Source: Saccharomonospora azurea NA-128 (GTDB taxonomy: Bacteria; Actinomycetota; Actinomycetes; Mycobacteriales; Pseudonocardiaceae). Taken from it: a stretch of 55,363 bases of DNA. Shown here piece by piece: positions 43,878 to 54,103 of the stretch. The notes below the pieces were generated by a model. That model saw only the letters and a list, made by a program, of their open reading frames with translations. It had not been told where the DNA came from and made no database searches. The stretch is from positions 976,481 through 1,031,843 of the forward strand of contig NZ_CM001466.1 in assembly GCF_000231055.2 (NCBI RefSeq). Direction: 5' to 3'. Position 1 is the stretch's first letter. Each line of letters begins with the position of its first letter. The position numbers were made by a program, and so were the translations under genes.

Positions 43878-44588
43878 TCAGCCGCCGAACATCGTGCGCC
43901 ACTGCTCCAGCGAGCGGGGCCGGAAGACGACGTTGTCGCGACGGACGTTCGACAGCGACGCCGACGGCTCCGCCGAGTACCAGTGCCCCGGATAGACGAC
44001 GGGATCACCGGGCAGGTTCGCCAACCACTGCAGGCTCCGGTACATCGCGTCGACGTCCCCGCCGGGCAGGTCCGTGCGGCCGCAGCCGTCCAGGAACAGC
44101 GTGTCGCCCGCGATCAGCGCGCCGTCGAGCAGGAAGCACTGGCTGCCCGGCGTGTGCCCCGGCGTGTGCAGCAGGCGCAGCGACACGGCGCCGATGTCGA
44201 GACGGTCGTCGTGGTCGTGGGCGACGAGGTCGGTCTTCGACACACCGGTGGTGCGGCGGACCCACTCCAGTTCCGCGGCGGCGACGTGCACCGGCACCTG
44301 CACGTGGGCCAGCAGCTCGGCCACACCCGGCAGCGAGAAGCCGAGGAGATCACCGCCGACGTGGTCGGGGTGATGGTGCGTGGCGAGCACCCCGACGAGG
44401 CGCATGTCGTCGTCCGACAGCACGTTGACCAGGTCGTCGACCGCGTACGCGGGGTCGACGATCACCGCCTCGCGGGTGTCGCGGTCGCCGATCAGGTAGG
44501 TGAAGTTGCGCATCTGGGTGGCGACGGGGTCACCGACGGCGAAGTCCCGCCCGGACAGCAGTTGCCGGAAATACAAGCGCTCGGACAT
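43878..44588 (-). CDS. MBL-fold hydrolase (glyoxalase II-like)
   Basis: A 236-residue metallo-beta-lactamase-fold protein with the zinc motif THHHPDHVGG, GHTPGSQCFLL, the bridging GDTLFLDGCGR and a late YPGHWY histidine. This resembles hydroxyacylglutathione hydrolases and persulfide dioxygenases. In glutathione-free actinomycetes the thiol could be mycothiol. The ATG at 44588 is used; a longer frame reading upstream through the repeat array is spurious. It diverges from the DprE2-like gene, with repeat array 3 between. Confidence 0.87.
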   Translation of the reverse strand: MSERLYFRQLLSGRDFAVGDPVATQMRNFTYLIGDRDTREAVIVDPAYAVDDLVNVLSDDDMRLVGVLATHHHPDHVGGDLLGFSLPGVAELLAHVQVPVHVAAAELEWVRRTTGVSKTDLVAHDHDDRLDIGAVSLRLLHTPGHTPGSQCFLLDGALIAGDTLFLDGCGRTDLPGGDVDAMYRSLQWLANLPGDPVVYPGHWYSAEPSASLSNVRRDNVVFRPRSLEQWRTMFGG

Positions 44589-44620
44589 GGGCGCATGGTA
44601 GCCGTCCGACGTCGGCGAAC

Positions 44621-44704
44621 CGCGGACACGCGTACGCAGGCCGCGGACACGCGTGCGGGACGTGCGGACACGCGTGCGTGGGGCGCGGACACGGTGCGGG
44701 AGGA
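44621..44704 (+). repeat. 21-bp tandem repeat array, locus 3 (4 units)
   Basis: Four units start at 44621, 44642, 44663 and 44684, each exactly 21 bp apart, all with GCGGACACG; units 1-3 continue CGTRCG and unit 4 is the divergent terminal form GCGGACACGGTGCGGGAGG. Unlike the other loci this array lies between divergent genes, and the terminal unit supplies the GGGAGG ribosome site of the gene at 44713. Confidence 0.92.
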
Positions 44705-44712
44705 TGGCGCGC

Positions 44713-45456
44713 ATGAACGGGACCGTGCTGGTGCTGGGAGGACGCAGCGAAATCGGGTCGGCCGTGGCGACGCGGCTGGCGGAGCGGGGCGCGCGGTCGT
44801 TCGTGCTCGCCGCGCGCCGCAGCGGGGACCTCGACGCCGAGGAGCGGGCTCTGCGAGCCGCGGGTGCCGAGACCGTGGCGCGCGTGGAGTTCGACGCCGA
44901 CGATCTCGACTCGCACCAGGGGATGCTGGAGGGCGTCGTCGCCGAGCACGGCCCGCTCGACGTGGTGGTCACCGCGTTCGGGATTCTCGGCGATCAGGCG
45001 CGCGCCGAGCGCGACGCCGCCCACGCCGTGGCCATCGTCCACACCGACTACACCGCGCACGTCAGCGTGCTCACCCACGCGGCGAACCTGCTCCGAGACC
45101 AGGGACACGGCACGCTCGTCGTCTTCTCGTCGGTGGCGGGTGTGCGGGTGCGCCGCGCCAACTACGTCTACGGCTCCGCGAAGGCCGGTCTGGACGGGTT
45201 CGCGTCAGGGCTCGCCGACGCCCTGCACGGCAGTGGCGTGCGACTGCTGCTGGTGCGGCCCGGGTTCGTCGTCGGCCGGATGACCCGCGGGATGACGCCC
45301 GCCCCGTTCTCCAGCACGCCGGACTCGGTCGCCGACGCCACCGTGGCGGCGCTGCGCGCAGGAAAGCACACCGTGTGGGTGCCCGCCGTGCTGCGGCCCG
45401 TCTTCGCCCTGATGCGGCTGCTTCCCCGACCGATCTGGCGGCGCCTGCCCCGCTGA
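44713..45456 (+). CDS. DprE2-like short-chain dehydrogenase
   Basis: A 247-residue SDR. It follows mycobacterial DprE2 closely by eye: VLVLGGRSEIGSAVA, FDADDLDSHQGMLE, VVTAFGILGDQA, HTDYTAHVSVLTHAA, SSVAGVRVRRANYVYGSAKAGLDGF (catalytic Ser, Tyr, Lys) and VRPGFVVGRMT. DprE2 makes decaprenylphosphoryl-arabinose for cell-wall arabinan together with DprE1, but no dprE1 is nearby, so this may be a paralogue. ATG at 44713 chosen because GGGAGG is nine bases upstream; the ATG at 44704 abuts it. Convergent with a nitroreductase gene. Confidence 0.8.
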   Translation: MNGTVLVLGGRSEIGSAVATRLAERGARSFVLAARRSGDLDAEERALRAAGAETVARVEFDADDLDSHQGMLEGVVAEHGPLDVVVTAFGILGDQARAERDAAHAVAIVHTDYTAHVSVLTHAANLLRDQGHGTLVVFSSVAGVRVRRANYVYGSAKAGLDGFASGLADALHGSGVRLLLVRPGFVVGRMTRGMTPAPFSSTPDSVADATVAALRAGKHTVWVPAVLRPVFALMRLLPRPIWRRLPR

Positions 45457-45487
45457 CCGCGCTCCCCGCCTGCCGAGGGCGCCGCGC

Positions 45488-45506
45488 CTCACTCGCGGGG
45501 AGTGAG
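45488..45506 (-). terminator. Hairpin straddling the nitroreductase stop codon
   Basis: CTCACTC-GCGGG-GAGTGAG, a perfect 7-bp stem with a 5-base loop that includes the stop of the minus-strand gene (45489-45491) in the short gap to the convergent SDR gene. It may act as a bidirectional terminator. Confidence 0.5.
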
Positions 45507-46472
45507 CACCTCGCTCACGCGACGATGCGGGCTCTGCGGTACCGCGCCCGAGGGCCTGCCGACGCGCATGAGCAACTGCGGGTGTCCCTGCAGCGACAAC
45601 TGCTCGCCGAAACGACGGCGCGCCTCGGGCAGGTGCAACGGCTGGGTCTGCACGGCCGCCACGAACCCGCGCCGGACGGCGCCCAGCCACAGTCGCTGCA
45701 TCGCCAGTCCGGTCCGCACGTGGGCCTCTCGGCTGTCCTCGCCGGTGGCGAACAGCAGCACGGTCTCCTCCGCGAGTCGCTGGGCGAGAACGCTGCGGTC
45801 GGGCAACGAGGTCTGGGCGCGGACCAGGCCCGCCCACGGCAACGAGGACGGCGGCAGCGTGCTGCCCGCGACCCCGACACCGTGCGTGCGGGTCTCCTCG
45901 TCGCGGATCGTCCAGATCGCGAGCTCGCGCTGGTAACCCTGATCGTTCTTCATCACGGTCCCGGCGTAGTCGAGCAGGTCGATCAGCGCGCCGATCTCCA
46001 CCTGCCCCAGGAGCGGCCGGATTCGGACGTTCTCGTCACCGACATCCGCGAGAAGGTGGGCGACGTCCTCGCGGGACACCCGCGGTCCCGCGAACGGTCT
46101 GCGGTAGCTGCGTCGGCGGGCGATCGCGGAGTAGCGATGCAACTCGACCTCGGCGGGGCGCTCCGTGCCGTCGACCGTCAACCGGGCCACCAGGTCGGAG
46201 TCGGGCCCGTCGGGCAGCAGCGTCAACCGTGGGCACAGCGACAGCACACGCGCGGCGATCTCCAGGTTCGCCGCCGCGGCACCGCAGGAGATCGAGCGGT
46301 CCCGGTCGAACGGATCGTGGTGGGGCAGGGCGAGGTCGGCGCGCTCGAACAGCTCCGCCTCACCGTCGGGCAGCTCCAGCCGCCACGGTTGGATGTTGTG
46401 CACCGACGGTGCTCGCACGACGGCTCTGGCGAGCACGTCGGTCTCGCCGACCGACCACTCGCGCTTCGTCAT
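45489..46472 (-). CDS. Acg-family nitroreductase-like protein 1
   Basis: A 327-residue protein of the Acg/Rv3131 family. The N-terminal flavin motif is intact: [21 protein letters not shown]; later [49 protein letters not shown] and [11 protein letters not shown]. Mycobacterial members belong to the DosR regulon and sequester FMN or reduce unknown substrates. The ATG at 46472 gives [14 protein letters not shown]; an upstream start would add 12 residues. It diverges from dosR with a DosR-like box 60-73 bp from its start. Confidence 0.88.
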   Translation of the reverse strand: MTKREWSVGETDVLARAVVRAPSVHNIQPWRLELPDGEAELFERADLALPHHDPFDRDRSISCGAAAANLEIAARVLSLCPRLTLLPDGPDSDLVARLTVDGTERPAEVELHRYSAIARRRSYRRPFAGPRVSREDVAHLLADVGDENVRIRPLLGQVEIGALIDLLDYAGTVMKNDQGYQRELAIWTIRDEETRTHGVGVAGSTLPPSSLPWAGLVRAQTSLPDRSVLAQRLAEETVLLFATGEDSREAHVRTGLAMQRLWLGAVRRGFVAAVQTQPLHLPEARRRFGEQLSLQGHPQLLMRVGRPSGAVPQSPHRRVSEVLTPRE

Positions 46473-46531
46473 GCCCCCACGATGCTGTCGTCGAGCCGCT
46501 GGTGTCACCAGTCGAAGAGCCTCGCCCCCGA

Positions 46532-46545
46532 GGGCCGAACGGCCT
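46532..46545. promoter_or_regulatory. DosR-like box between acg-type gene 1 and dosR
   Basis: GGGCCGAACGGCCT, with the internal palindrome GGCCG-AA-CGGCC, matches the DosR consensus at GGG, C5 and GGCC. It is 60-73 bp upstream of the nitroreductase start and 71-84 bp upstream of dosR, so it could autoregulate dosR as well. Confidence 0.6.
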
Positions 46546-46615
46546 CACCCGGCACCGTCTCTCCCGGCGGCCGTCGAGTCCTGCAGTGGCCGCGGCGGCG
46601 ACATACGCTGCGGGA

Positions 46616-49053
<2,438 letters not shown>

Positions 49054-49081
49054 TCATGCGTGTTCCCTGGTCGGAGGCCTT

Positions 49082-49861
49082 TCAAGCAGGCTCGGCACGC
49101 GGTGGCCGTCCGAGCACGAGCAGCGACTGGGGGCTACCGTCGACGCCCGCGTGCCGCACCATGCGCTGGCGGAACTCCCGCATCTCGAAGGGCTCGACGA
49201 CGGGAGAGGCCGTCAGTCCCAAGGCCGTGGCCGCGAGCCAGGCGCGCTGCAGCGTGACCCCGGCGACGAGCTGCCCACGTCGGCCGTCGGTGGCCGTGAC
49301 GACCAGCAACCCCGCCTCGAGACCGCGTTTGCGGTGTGCGGCCACGACCGCCGACACCGGGACGACTTTCGCGTCGGGCAGCTCGGCCGCGCGGACGATC
49401 GCGTCGCGAACGGCGGGGTCCAGTGCCTCGGGATCGCGGGGGTCGAGCGCGGCGTGGTGCCTGCGCTGCTCGAAGACGGCACGGAACTGGCCGACGTCGG
49501 CCGCCGAGGGGCGGTGGCGACGGCTGGCCACCACGGTGGCCACCAACTCCGCCCGGTCGGGATCGCCGAACAGCACCACCTCGGGCGCCCAGCCGAGCAC
49601 GCGCACCGCGCAGCTCACGACAGTCAGCGCGCAGCCGCAGGCGATGACGCCGTTGCGGTTGGCTCCGGCGTGCCCCCTCAGCGGGAAGGGCAGATTCTCG
49701 GCGATCTCCACCCGGTGACCGTGCATGTGGATCGTCCACGGCTCGGCGAGCCCGCAGCGGTGGGCGTGCGCCGTGGCGCGGGAGAGCACGCCCTTCTCCT
49801 GCTCCGACCACGTGTGGCCCGCGAGCGAGAGAACAGGTGGCTCCACGGTCACGTCCCTCAC
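49082..49861 (-). CDS. Degenerate Acg-family nitroreductase-like protein 2
   Basis: A 259-residue protein, about 70 residues shorter than its family. The middle and C-terminal parts are recognisable (GVIACGCALTVVSCAVRVLGW; VTLQRAWLAATALGLTASPVVEPFEMREFRQRMV), but the flavin motif APSxHNxQPW is replaced by AHRCGLAEPWTIHM, losing the key Ser and Asn. It may not bind FMN, or may pair with the neighbouring intact protein. GTG start at 49861 overlaps the upstream stop (GTGA); GTG at 49852 is an alternative. 55 bp upstream of dosS in the same direction. Confidence 0.78.
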   Translation of the reverse strand: MRDVTVEPPVLSLAGHTWSEQEKGVLSRATAHAHRCGLAEPWTIHMHGHRVEIAENLPFPLRGHAGANRNGVIACGCALTVVSCAVRVLGWAPEVVLFGDPDRAELVATVVASRRHRPSAADVGQFRAVFEQRRHHAALDPRDPEALDPAVRDAIVRAAELPDAKVVPVSAVVAAHRKRGLEAGLLVVTATDGRRGQLVAGVTLQRAWLAATALGLTASPVVEPFEMREFRQRMVRHAGVDGSPQSLLVLGRPPRAEPA

Positions 49862-50841
49862 CTCTCACCGCTGTGACCAACGAGCACGTCGTCCAGGGCC
49901 CGCCGGGGGGTGGGCGTGCCGGGATGCCCGTACCCGATCCGCAGTGCCGCCTGCGGGTGGTCCGTGCCCCCGAGCATCGTCCGCAGTTCCGCCCGGATCG
50001 CCGGAATCTCCAGCGGTTGCGCGAGGAACGACGCCTGCAGGCCGTGGGCGGTGACGGTGAGCAGGACCCGCTGGAGCGCCTGCCCCGCCCGGACCGCGTC
50101 GCGGCGCGTGTCGCCCGGGGTCGTGAGCACGGCGACGAGAGGTTGCCGCTCGAACTCCCGCGCTGCCCTGCGCGCGGCTCCCCCGAACTCCCGCAGGGCC
50201 AACGCGGCCTCGTCCGGGACCCTCGGCCCGCCCGCCGACAGCGGGACGCCGTCGCGCCGCTCGCCGTGATGGCTCCACGCCTCCAGCTCGGCGAGGAACG
50301 CCTCGTCCTGTCGCTGGAGGTGCTCCGCTCGCCGCAGGAGTGCGGCGAACGCGTCGAACGCGGCGGGTTCGGTGAGCAGCATCAGCCGCGCCCCCTCCTC
50401 CCGCGCCGCCCGGATCAGCGCGTGTCGCACCACCGACGGCACCGGCGAGTCCACGAACGGGCGACGGTTGGTGTGTCGCTCGGCGATGGCCGCGGCGAGT
50501 CGCACGTCGTCGGCGGGTGGCCTCCGGCCGACGCCGACCCGGAGCGTGGCGACCAGGTCGGGACGGGTCCGGTCCGGCAGGATGGACACCGCGCAGGCGA
50601 TGCCCCGACGGGCGAGGGCGAGCCGGATGTTGAGCACGGCCGCGCCGCAGGCGAGGATCGCCTCCCTGCCGTCCGGATCGCTCACCGTGAGCACCCGGCT
50701 CTCGTCGAGGAGCACGTCGATCTCGCCGTCACGCACGGCGAACAACCACGGCTGGGTGTTGTGCGGGGAGGGCGCCCGGGTGCCCGCCCGCAGCGCCTCC
50801 GCGACGACCGTGTCGAGGGCGCCCGGTGCGGTGTCGGTCAT
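49858..50841 (-). CDS. Acg-family nitroreductase-like protein 3
   Basis: A 327-residue Acg-type protein with an intact flavin motif (ALRAGTRAPSPHNTQPWLF), ACGAAVLNIRLALARRG, ERHTNRRPFVDSPVP, RAGQALQRVLLTVTAHGLQASFLAQPLEIPAIR and ALRIGYGHPG. First gene of the minus-strand unit acg3-acg2-dosS. A pair of good DosR-like boxes lies in the 136-bp region shared with the divergent universal stress protein gene. Confidence 0.9.
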   Translation of the reverse strand: MTDTAPGALDTVVAEALRAGTRAPSPHNTQPWLFAVRDGEIDVLLDESRVLTVSDPDGREAILACGAAVLNIRLALARRGIACAVSILPDRTRPDLVATLRVGVGRRPPADDVRLAAAIAERHTNRRPFVDSPVPSVVRHALIRAAREEGARLMLLTEPAAFDAFAALLRRAEHLQRQDEAFLAELEAWSHHGERRDGVPLSAGGPRVPDEAALALREFGGAARRAAREFERQPLVAVLTTPGDTRRDAVRAGQALQRVLLTVTAHGLQASFLAQPLEIPAIRAELRTMLGGTDHPQAALRIGYGHPGTPTPRRALDDVLVGHSGER

Positions 50842-50900
50842 GGCGTCGAGTGTGGTCGTCCTCCGACCCGCCGTGAACCGGCTCTCGCCCCGTTCCGGCA

Positions 50901-50914
50901 GGGTCTTTGGTCCC
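50901..50914. promoter_or_regulatory. DosR-like box, acg-type gene 3/usp promoter, site 1
   Basis: GGGTCTTTGGTCCC matches the DosR consensus GGGACTTNNGGCCC at 10 of the 12 specified positions. It is 60-73 bp upstream of the nitroreductase gene start (50841). Confidence 0.8.
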
Positions 50915-50927
50915 GCGCCCGCCATCC

Positions 50928-50942
50928 GGGACCTCCGACCCT
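50928..50942. promoter_or_regulatory. DosR-like box, acg-type gene 3/usp promoter, site 2
   Basis: GGGACCTCCGACCCT matches GGGACTTNNGGCCCT at 11 of the 13 specified positions, the best match in the window. It is 36-50 bp upstream of the universal stress protein start (50978), with its centre about 27 bp from site 1. Confidence 0.82.
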
Positions 50943-50977
50943 GTCCGCGTGCCCGCCGGTTCGGAGACGCTGCCCGT

Positions 50978-51427
50978 ATGCCCGGTGACGCTCCGACCGA
51001 CGGCACGATCGTGGTCGGCATCGACGGCTCGCCCGCGTCACGCCAGGCGCTCCGCTGGGCGTGCTACCAGGCCGAGATCACCGGTGGGAGCGTCCTGGCA
51101 CTGTCGGTGCGGGAGGAGTCGGCGTTCCTGCCAGGCTCGGAGTTCGCGTTGCGCCAACGGGGTTCGTGGCGCAGCGACGAGGCGGTGCGCGCGGCCCTGC
51201 ACCGGACGGTGAGCCTGGTCAGCACGTCGGCGCCCGTGCGCGAGCGCGTGGTCAGCGGTCAGCCCGCGGACGAACTGCTGGCCGCCGCTCACGACGCCGA
51301 CCTGCTGGTGCTGGGCACGGACGCGCACCGCGGACTCAGCGCGGTGCCGCTGGGCGGCGTGGCCGTCGAGTGCGTCCGGCGTGCCGTGTGTCCGCTGGTG
51401 CTGGTGCCCGCCGCTCCGGCGCGGTGA
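50978..51427 (+). CDS. Universal stress protein (single domain)
   Basis: A 149-residue UspA-fold protein: TIVVGIDGSPASRQALRWACYQAEITGG and ADLLVLGTDAHRGLSAVPLGGVAVECVRRAVCPLVLVP. The ATP loop is altered (GTDAx9GG), suggesting a non-nucleotide-binding member. It diverges from the nitroreductase-dosS unit, sharing the double DosR-like boxes, and converges on the CBS gene. Confidence 0.88.
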   Translation: MPGDAPTDGTIVVGIDGSPASRQALRWACYQAEITGGSVLALSVREESAFLPGSEFALRQRGSWRSDEAVRAALHRTVSLVSTSAPVRERVVSGQPADELLAAAHDADLLVLGTDAHRGLSAVPLGGVAVECVRRAVCPLVLVPAAPAR

Positions 51428-51467
51428 GACACCAGGTCCGTCTGGATGGACGTCGCCGGTGCCGCGG

Positions 51468-52082
51468 TCAGTCTTCGTCGCGGCTCCGGTGCCGGACCGT
51501 CGCCCGCACCACGCCCGGCACCGACTCGGCGAGGACCGTGGCGACGTGGCGGTCGGTGGGGTCGTCGTGATCGTCCAGGACGGTCACCGTACCGCCGTCG
51601 ACCACCACGCTCCACCGGTCGGGCCCGCCGTAGACCATCAGCCGGCGACGGACGTCCCGGGCGATGTCGGCGTCGTCCCGCGACAACGCTCGCACGACGT
51701 CGCTGCGCGTCACGACGCCCACCAGTTTCGAGCCCGCCAGCACCGGTACGGCCCGGTAGTGGCCCTCCAGCAGCGTTCCCACCAGTTCCGCCACGTCCGT
51801 CCCCTGCTGGGTGCACGTCGGCGAGGTCGTCATGATCTCGGCCACCGACTCGCGCGCGTCCGTCGTCGGCGCGGCCGCCGCTCCGGTGCGGTACCGCGCG
51901 TCGGGCGGCACGCGCCCGGCGACGACGTCGGCCTCCGTGACGATGCCCACCACGCGGTCGCCCTCGTCCACCACGGGCAGGGCCGTGAAGCCGTGCTCGG
52001 CCAGCAGTCGCGTCGCCTTCTTCACCGGGTCGTCCGGTGAGACCGTGACCACCGGCGTCGTCATGATGTCCTTGGCGCGCAT
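51468..52082 (-). CDS. CBS-BON domain protein
   Basis: A 204-residue protein with two CBS domains (MRAKDIMTTPVVTVSPDDPVKKATRLLAEHGFTALPVVD; VAEIMTTSPTCTQQGTDVAELVGTLLEGHYRAVPVL) and a C-terminal BON-like segment (RRRLMVYGGPDRWSVVVDGGTVTVLDD..). CBS pairs bind adenosyl ligands and regulate partners; the mycobacterial relative Hrp1 is DosR-controlled. Its ATG overlaps the stop of the upstream usp gene (TAATG). Third gene of the unit usp-usp-cbs. Confidence 0.9.
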   Translation of the reverse strand: MRAKDIMTTPVVTVSPDDPVKKATRLLAEHGFTALPVVDEGDRVVGIVTEADVVAGRVPPDARYRTGAAAAPTTDARESVAEIMTTSPTCTQQGTDVAELVGTLLEGHYRAVPVLAGSKLVGVVTRSDVVRALSRDDADIARDVRRRLMVYGGPDRWSVVVDGGTVTVLDDHDDPTDRHVATVLAESVPGVVRATVRHRSRDED

Positions 52083-52957
52083 TACTCTCCCGAACGGATC
52101 ACGGCCACGGGGCACGGCGCGTGGGTCACCAGGGCCTGGCTCGTGGAGCCGAGCAGCATCCCGCTGAAGCCACTGCGACCTCGGCTGCCCACCACGAGCA
52201 TGCGCGCGCTCCGGCCGTGGTGGAGCAGCGTCCGCACGGGCCGGCCACGGACGACGACGGTCTCGACGGCGATGTCGGGGTGACTCTCCCGCAGCGGCCC
52301 GACCTGCTCGGCGAGCGCGGCGCGCTCACCGTCCTCGATCTCGGCGGGGTCGACCTTCATCGGATAGCGCGGAACGGCCTCGTCGAGGAAGATGCCGCGC
52401 CACGTGCGCACCACGGTCACCGGTGCCGCTCTGGCGACCGCCTCGTCGAACGCGAACCGCAACGCCGCCGTGCTGGCCTCGGAACCGTCGGCACCGACCA
52501 CGATCGGGGCTTCGGGCCCGAGGGACTCCGTCGACCGCCGCACGACCACCACCGGCGAGTGACCGTGCGTGGCCAGCCCCACGGCCACCGAACCGACGAG
52601 CATGCCGGTGAACCCGCCCAGGCCGCGCGACCCGAGCACCGTGATCCGCGCCCGGCGTGATTCCTCGACAAGGGCGCTCACGGCTTCCTCCTCGACGAGG
52701 TCCGTCTCGACGGGGACGTCGGGCGCCACCGCGCCGACCGTCTCCCGGGCCTCGTCGAGCCACGCCCCGCCCTGGTGCCGCATCCCGTCCCGCAGTCGCG
52801 GGAACGTGGCGACGAAATCCGGATACCCGTGCAGCGGCACCACGTAGGCGTGGACGAGCCGAACCGTGTCCGCTCGAAGAGCCGCTTCCTCGGCGGCCCA
52901 CCGTACTGCGCCGAGCGCCGACTCCGACCCGTCGACGCCCACGACGATCGTGCTCAT
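52082..52957 (-). CDS. Tandem universal stress protein
   Basis: A 291-residue protein with two UspA domains, like M. tuberculosis Rv2623. Both ATP loops are complete: VLGSRGLGGFTGMLVGSVA in the first and VVGSRGRSGFSGMLLGSTS in the second. N-terminus STIVVGVDGSESALGAVRWAAEEAALR. ATG at 52957 overlaps the stop of the preceding tandem usp (ATGA) and has AGGA upstream. Rv2623 slows growth by binding ATP; a similar role is inference. Confidence 0.92.
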   Translation of the reverse strand: MSTIVVGVDGSESALGAVRWAAEEAALRADTVRLVHAYVVPLHGYPDFVATFPRLRDGMRHQGGAWLDEARETVGAVAPDVPVETDLVEEEAVSALVEESRRARITVLGSRGLGGFTGMLVGSVAVGLATHGHSPVVVVRRSTESLGPEAPIVVGADGSEASTAALRFAFDEAVARAAPVTVVRTWRGIFLDEAVPRYPMKVDPAEIEDGERAALAEQVGPLRESHPDIAVETVVVRGRPVRTLLHHGRSARMLVVGSRGRSGFSGMLLGSTSQALVTHAPCPVAVIRSGE

Positions 52958-53892
52958 GGTCCTGTCTTCTCCCGACGTCGGCTCCGGCTTCTCTGGGGCT
53001 CCGGCCTGGTTCCTCGCGGCACCACCAGCAACGGGCAGGGCGCCGAGCGGGCCAGGGCGTGGCTCGTCGAACCCAGCAACCGCCCGCTCAACTCCCGGTG
53101 TCCGGTGCTGCCGACGACCAGCAGCTGCGCCGACCGGGCATACCCCAGCAGCGCGTCTCGCGGCGCGTCGCGGGTGACGACCCGCTCGACCTCCACCTCC
53201 GGGTACCACTCGCGCATGCCCGCCAGCCGTTCCGCGAGCGTGATGGCCTCGGCGGTCTCCCCTTCACCCCAGGGCCCTTCGGCGTGGTGATGGAACAGGC
53301 CACGCCGCGACCCGCTCGCCGCGTGGACGGCGATCAGCGGTGCGCCACGGAGAGCGGCCTCCTCGTAGGCGACGACCACGGCCTCCACACTCGTGGGTGA
53401 GCCGTCGACGCCCACCACCACCGGGCCGCCTTCCGGCGGCTGTTCGGTCTCCCTGGTCCAACGCACGATCGCCACCGGGCAGGGAACGTGGCCCATGAGG
53501 CCCGTGGCCACCGCGCCCAGCCGCCCACCGTGGCTCTGCGGCGCGTGCCCGCCGATGACGGTGCAGGCCGCGTGCTGCGCGCGCTCCGCCAGCGTGGCGG
53601 TGGCACCACCGATCACGAGTTCGGTGCCGATCTCCGCCGGCCCGCCCGCCCGCTCGGCCGTCGACCGGGCCCGATCCAGCCACGCCCGGCCCTTGGTCTC
53701 CATCTCCAGGAAGTGGTCGGGCGGCATCCCGATCCCGGTGCCGTAGGGAGTGGGCGGGTCCATGGCCGTCACCAGCAACAAGGGCTTGTGCCGTCTCGCC
53801 GCCGTCGACGCCGCCCACGCCGTGGCTCGCAACGCCGACGTCCCACCGTCCACGCCCACCACCAGGCCTGGCGGCACACCCTCGCCCGTCAT
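52954..53892 (-). CDS. Tandem universal stress protein, one degenerate ATP loop
   Basis: A 312-residue two-domain UspA protein. Domain 1 (VVGVDGGTSALRATAWAAS) has a degenerate loop (VIGGHAPQSHGGRLGAVA); domain 2 (VVVGVDGSPTSVEAVVVAYEEAALR) has a complete one (VVGSTGHRELSGRLLGSTS). The tail is basic. ATG with GGAG seven bases upstream. First gene of usp-usp-cbs; a DosR-like box is 63-77 bp upstream. Confidence 0.9.
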   Translation of the reverse strand: MTGEGVPPGLVVGVDGGTSALRATAWAASTAARRHKPLLLVTAMDPPTPYGTGIGMPPDHFLEMETKGRAWLDRARSTAERAGGPAEIGTELVIGGATATLAERAQHAACTVIGGHAPQSHGGRLGAVATGLMGHVPCPVAIVRWTRETEQPPEGGPVVVGVDGSPTSVEAVVVAYEEAALRGAPLIAVHAASGSRRGLFHHHAEGPWGEGETAEAITLAERLAGMREWYPEVEVERVVTRDAPRDALLGYARSAQLLVVGSTGHRELSGRLLGSTSHALARSAPCPLLVVPRGTRPEPQRSRSRRREKTGP

Positions 53893-53954
53893 CCGGCCAC
53901 TCCTTCTCGATCGGCTCCGCTGACCAGCGTGACCACAGGCGGAGCCGTCGGGCA

Positions 53955-53969
53955 GGAGTCGAAAGCCCC
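53955..53969 (-). promoter_or_regulatory. DosR-like box, usp-usp-cbs promoter
   Basis: Minus strand GGGGCTTTCGACTCC, matching GGGACTTNNGGCCCT at GGG, C5, TT, G10, C12 and C14; 63-77 bp upstream of the first usp start. Confidence 0.65.
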
Positions 53970-54027
53970 TGGACCGCCCGGATCGCTCGACGGTGGTCCG
54001 CTCGGTCCGGGCCGTGCGCGCCCGTCA

Positions 54028-54042
54028 GGGCCGTTGGACTCT
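54028..54042 (+). promoter_or_regulatory. DosR-like box, GAPDH-like gene promoter
   Basis: GGGCCGTTGGACTCT matches the DosR consensus at 9 of 13 specified positions and lies 62-76 bp upstream of the gap-like start, the same distance as the other boxes. Confidence 0.5.
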
Positions 54043-54103
54043 GCCCCGACAGCCCCGGCAGCGGCGATGCTTGGGAGGTGCCGGGGACGACGAGGGACTC
54101 GAC

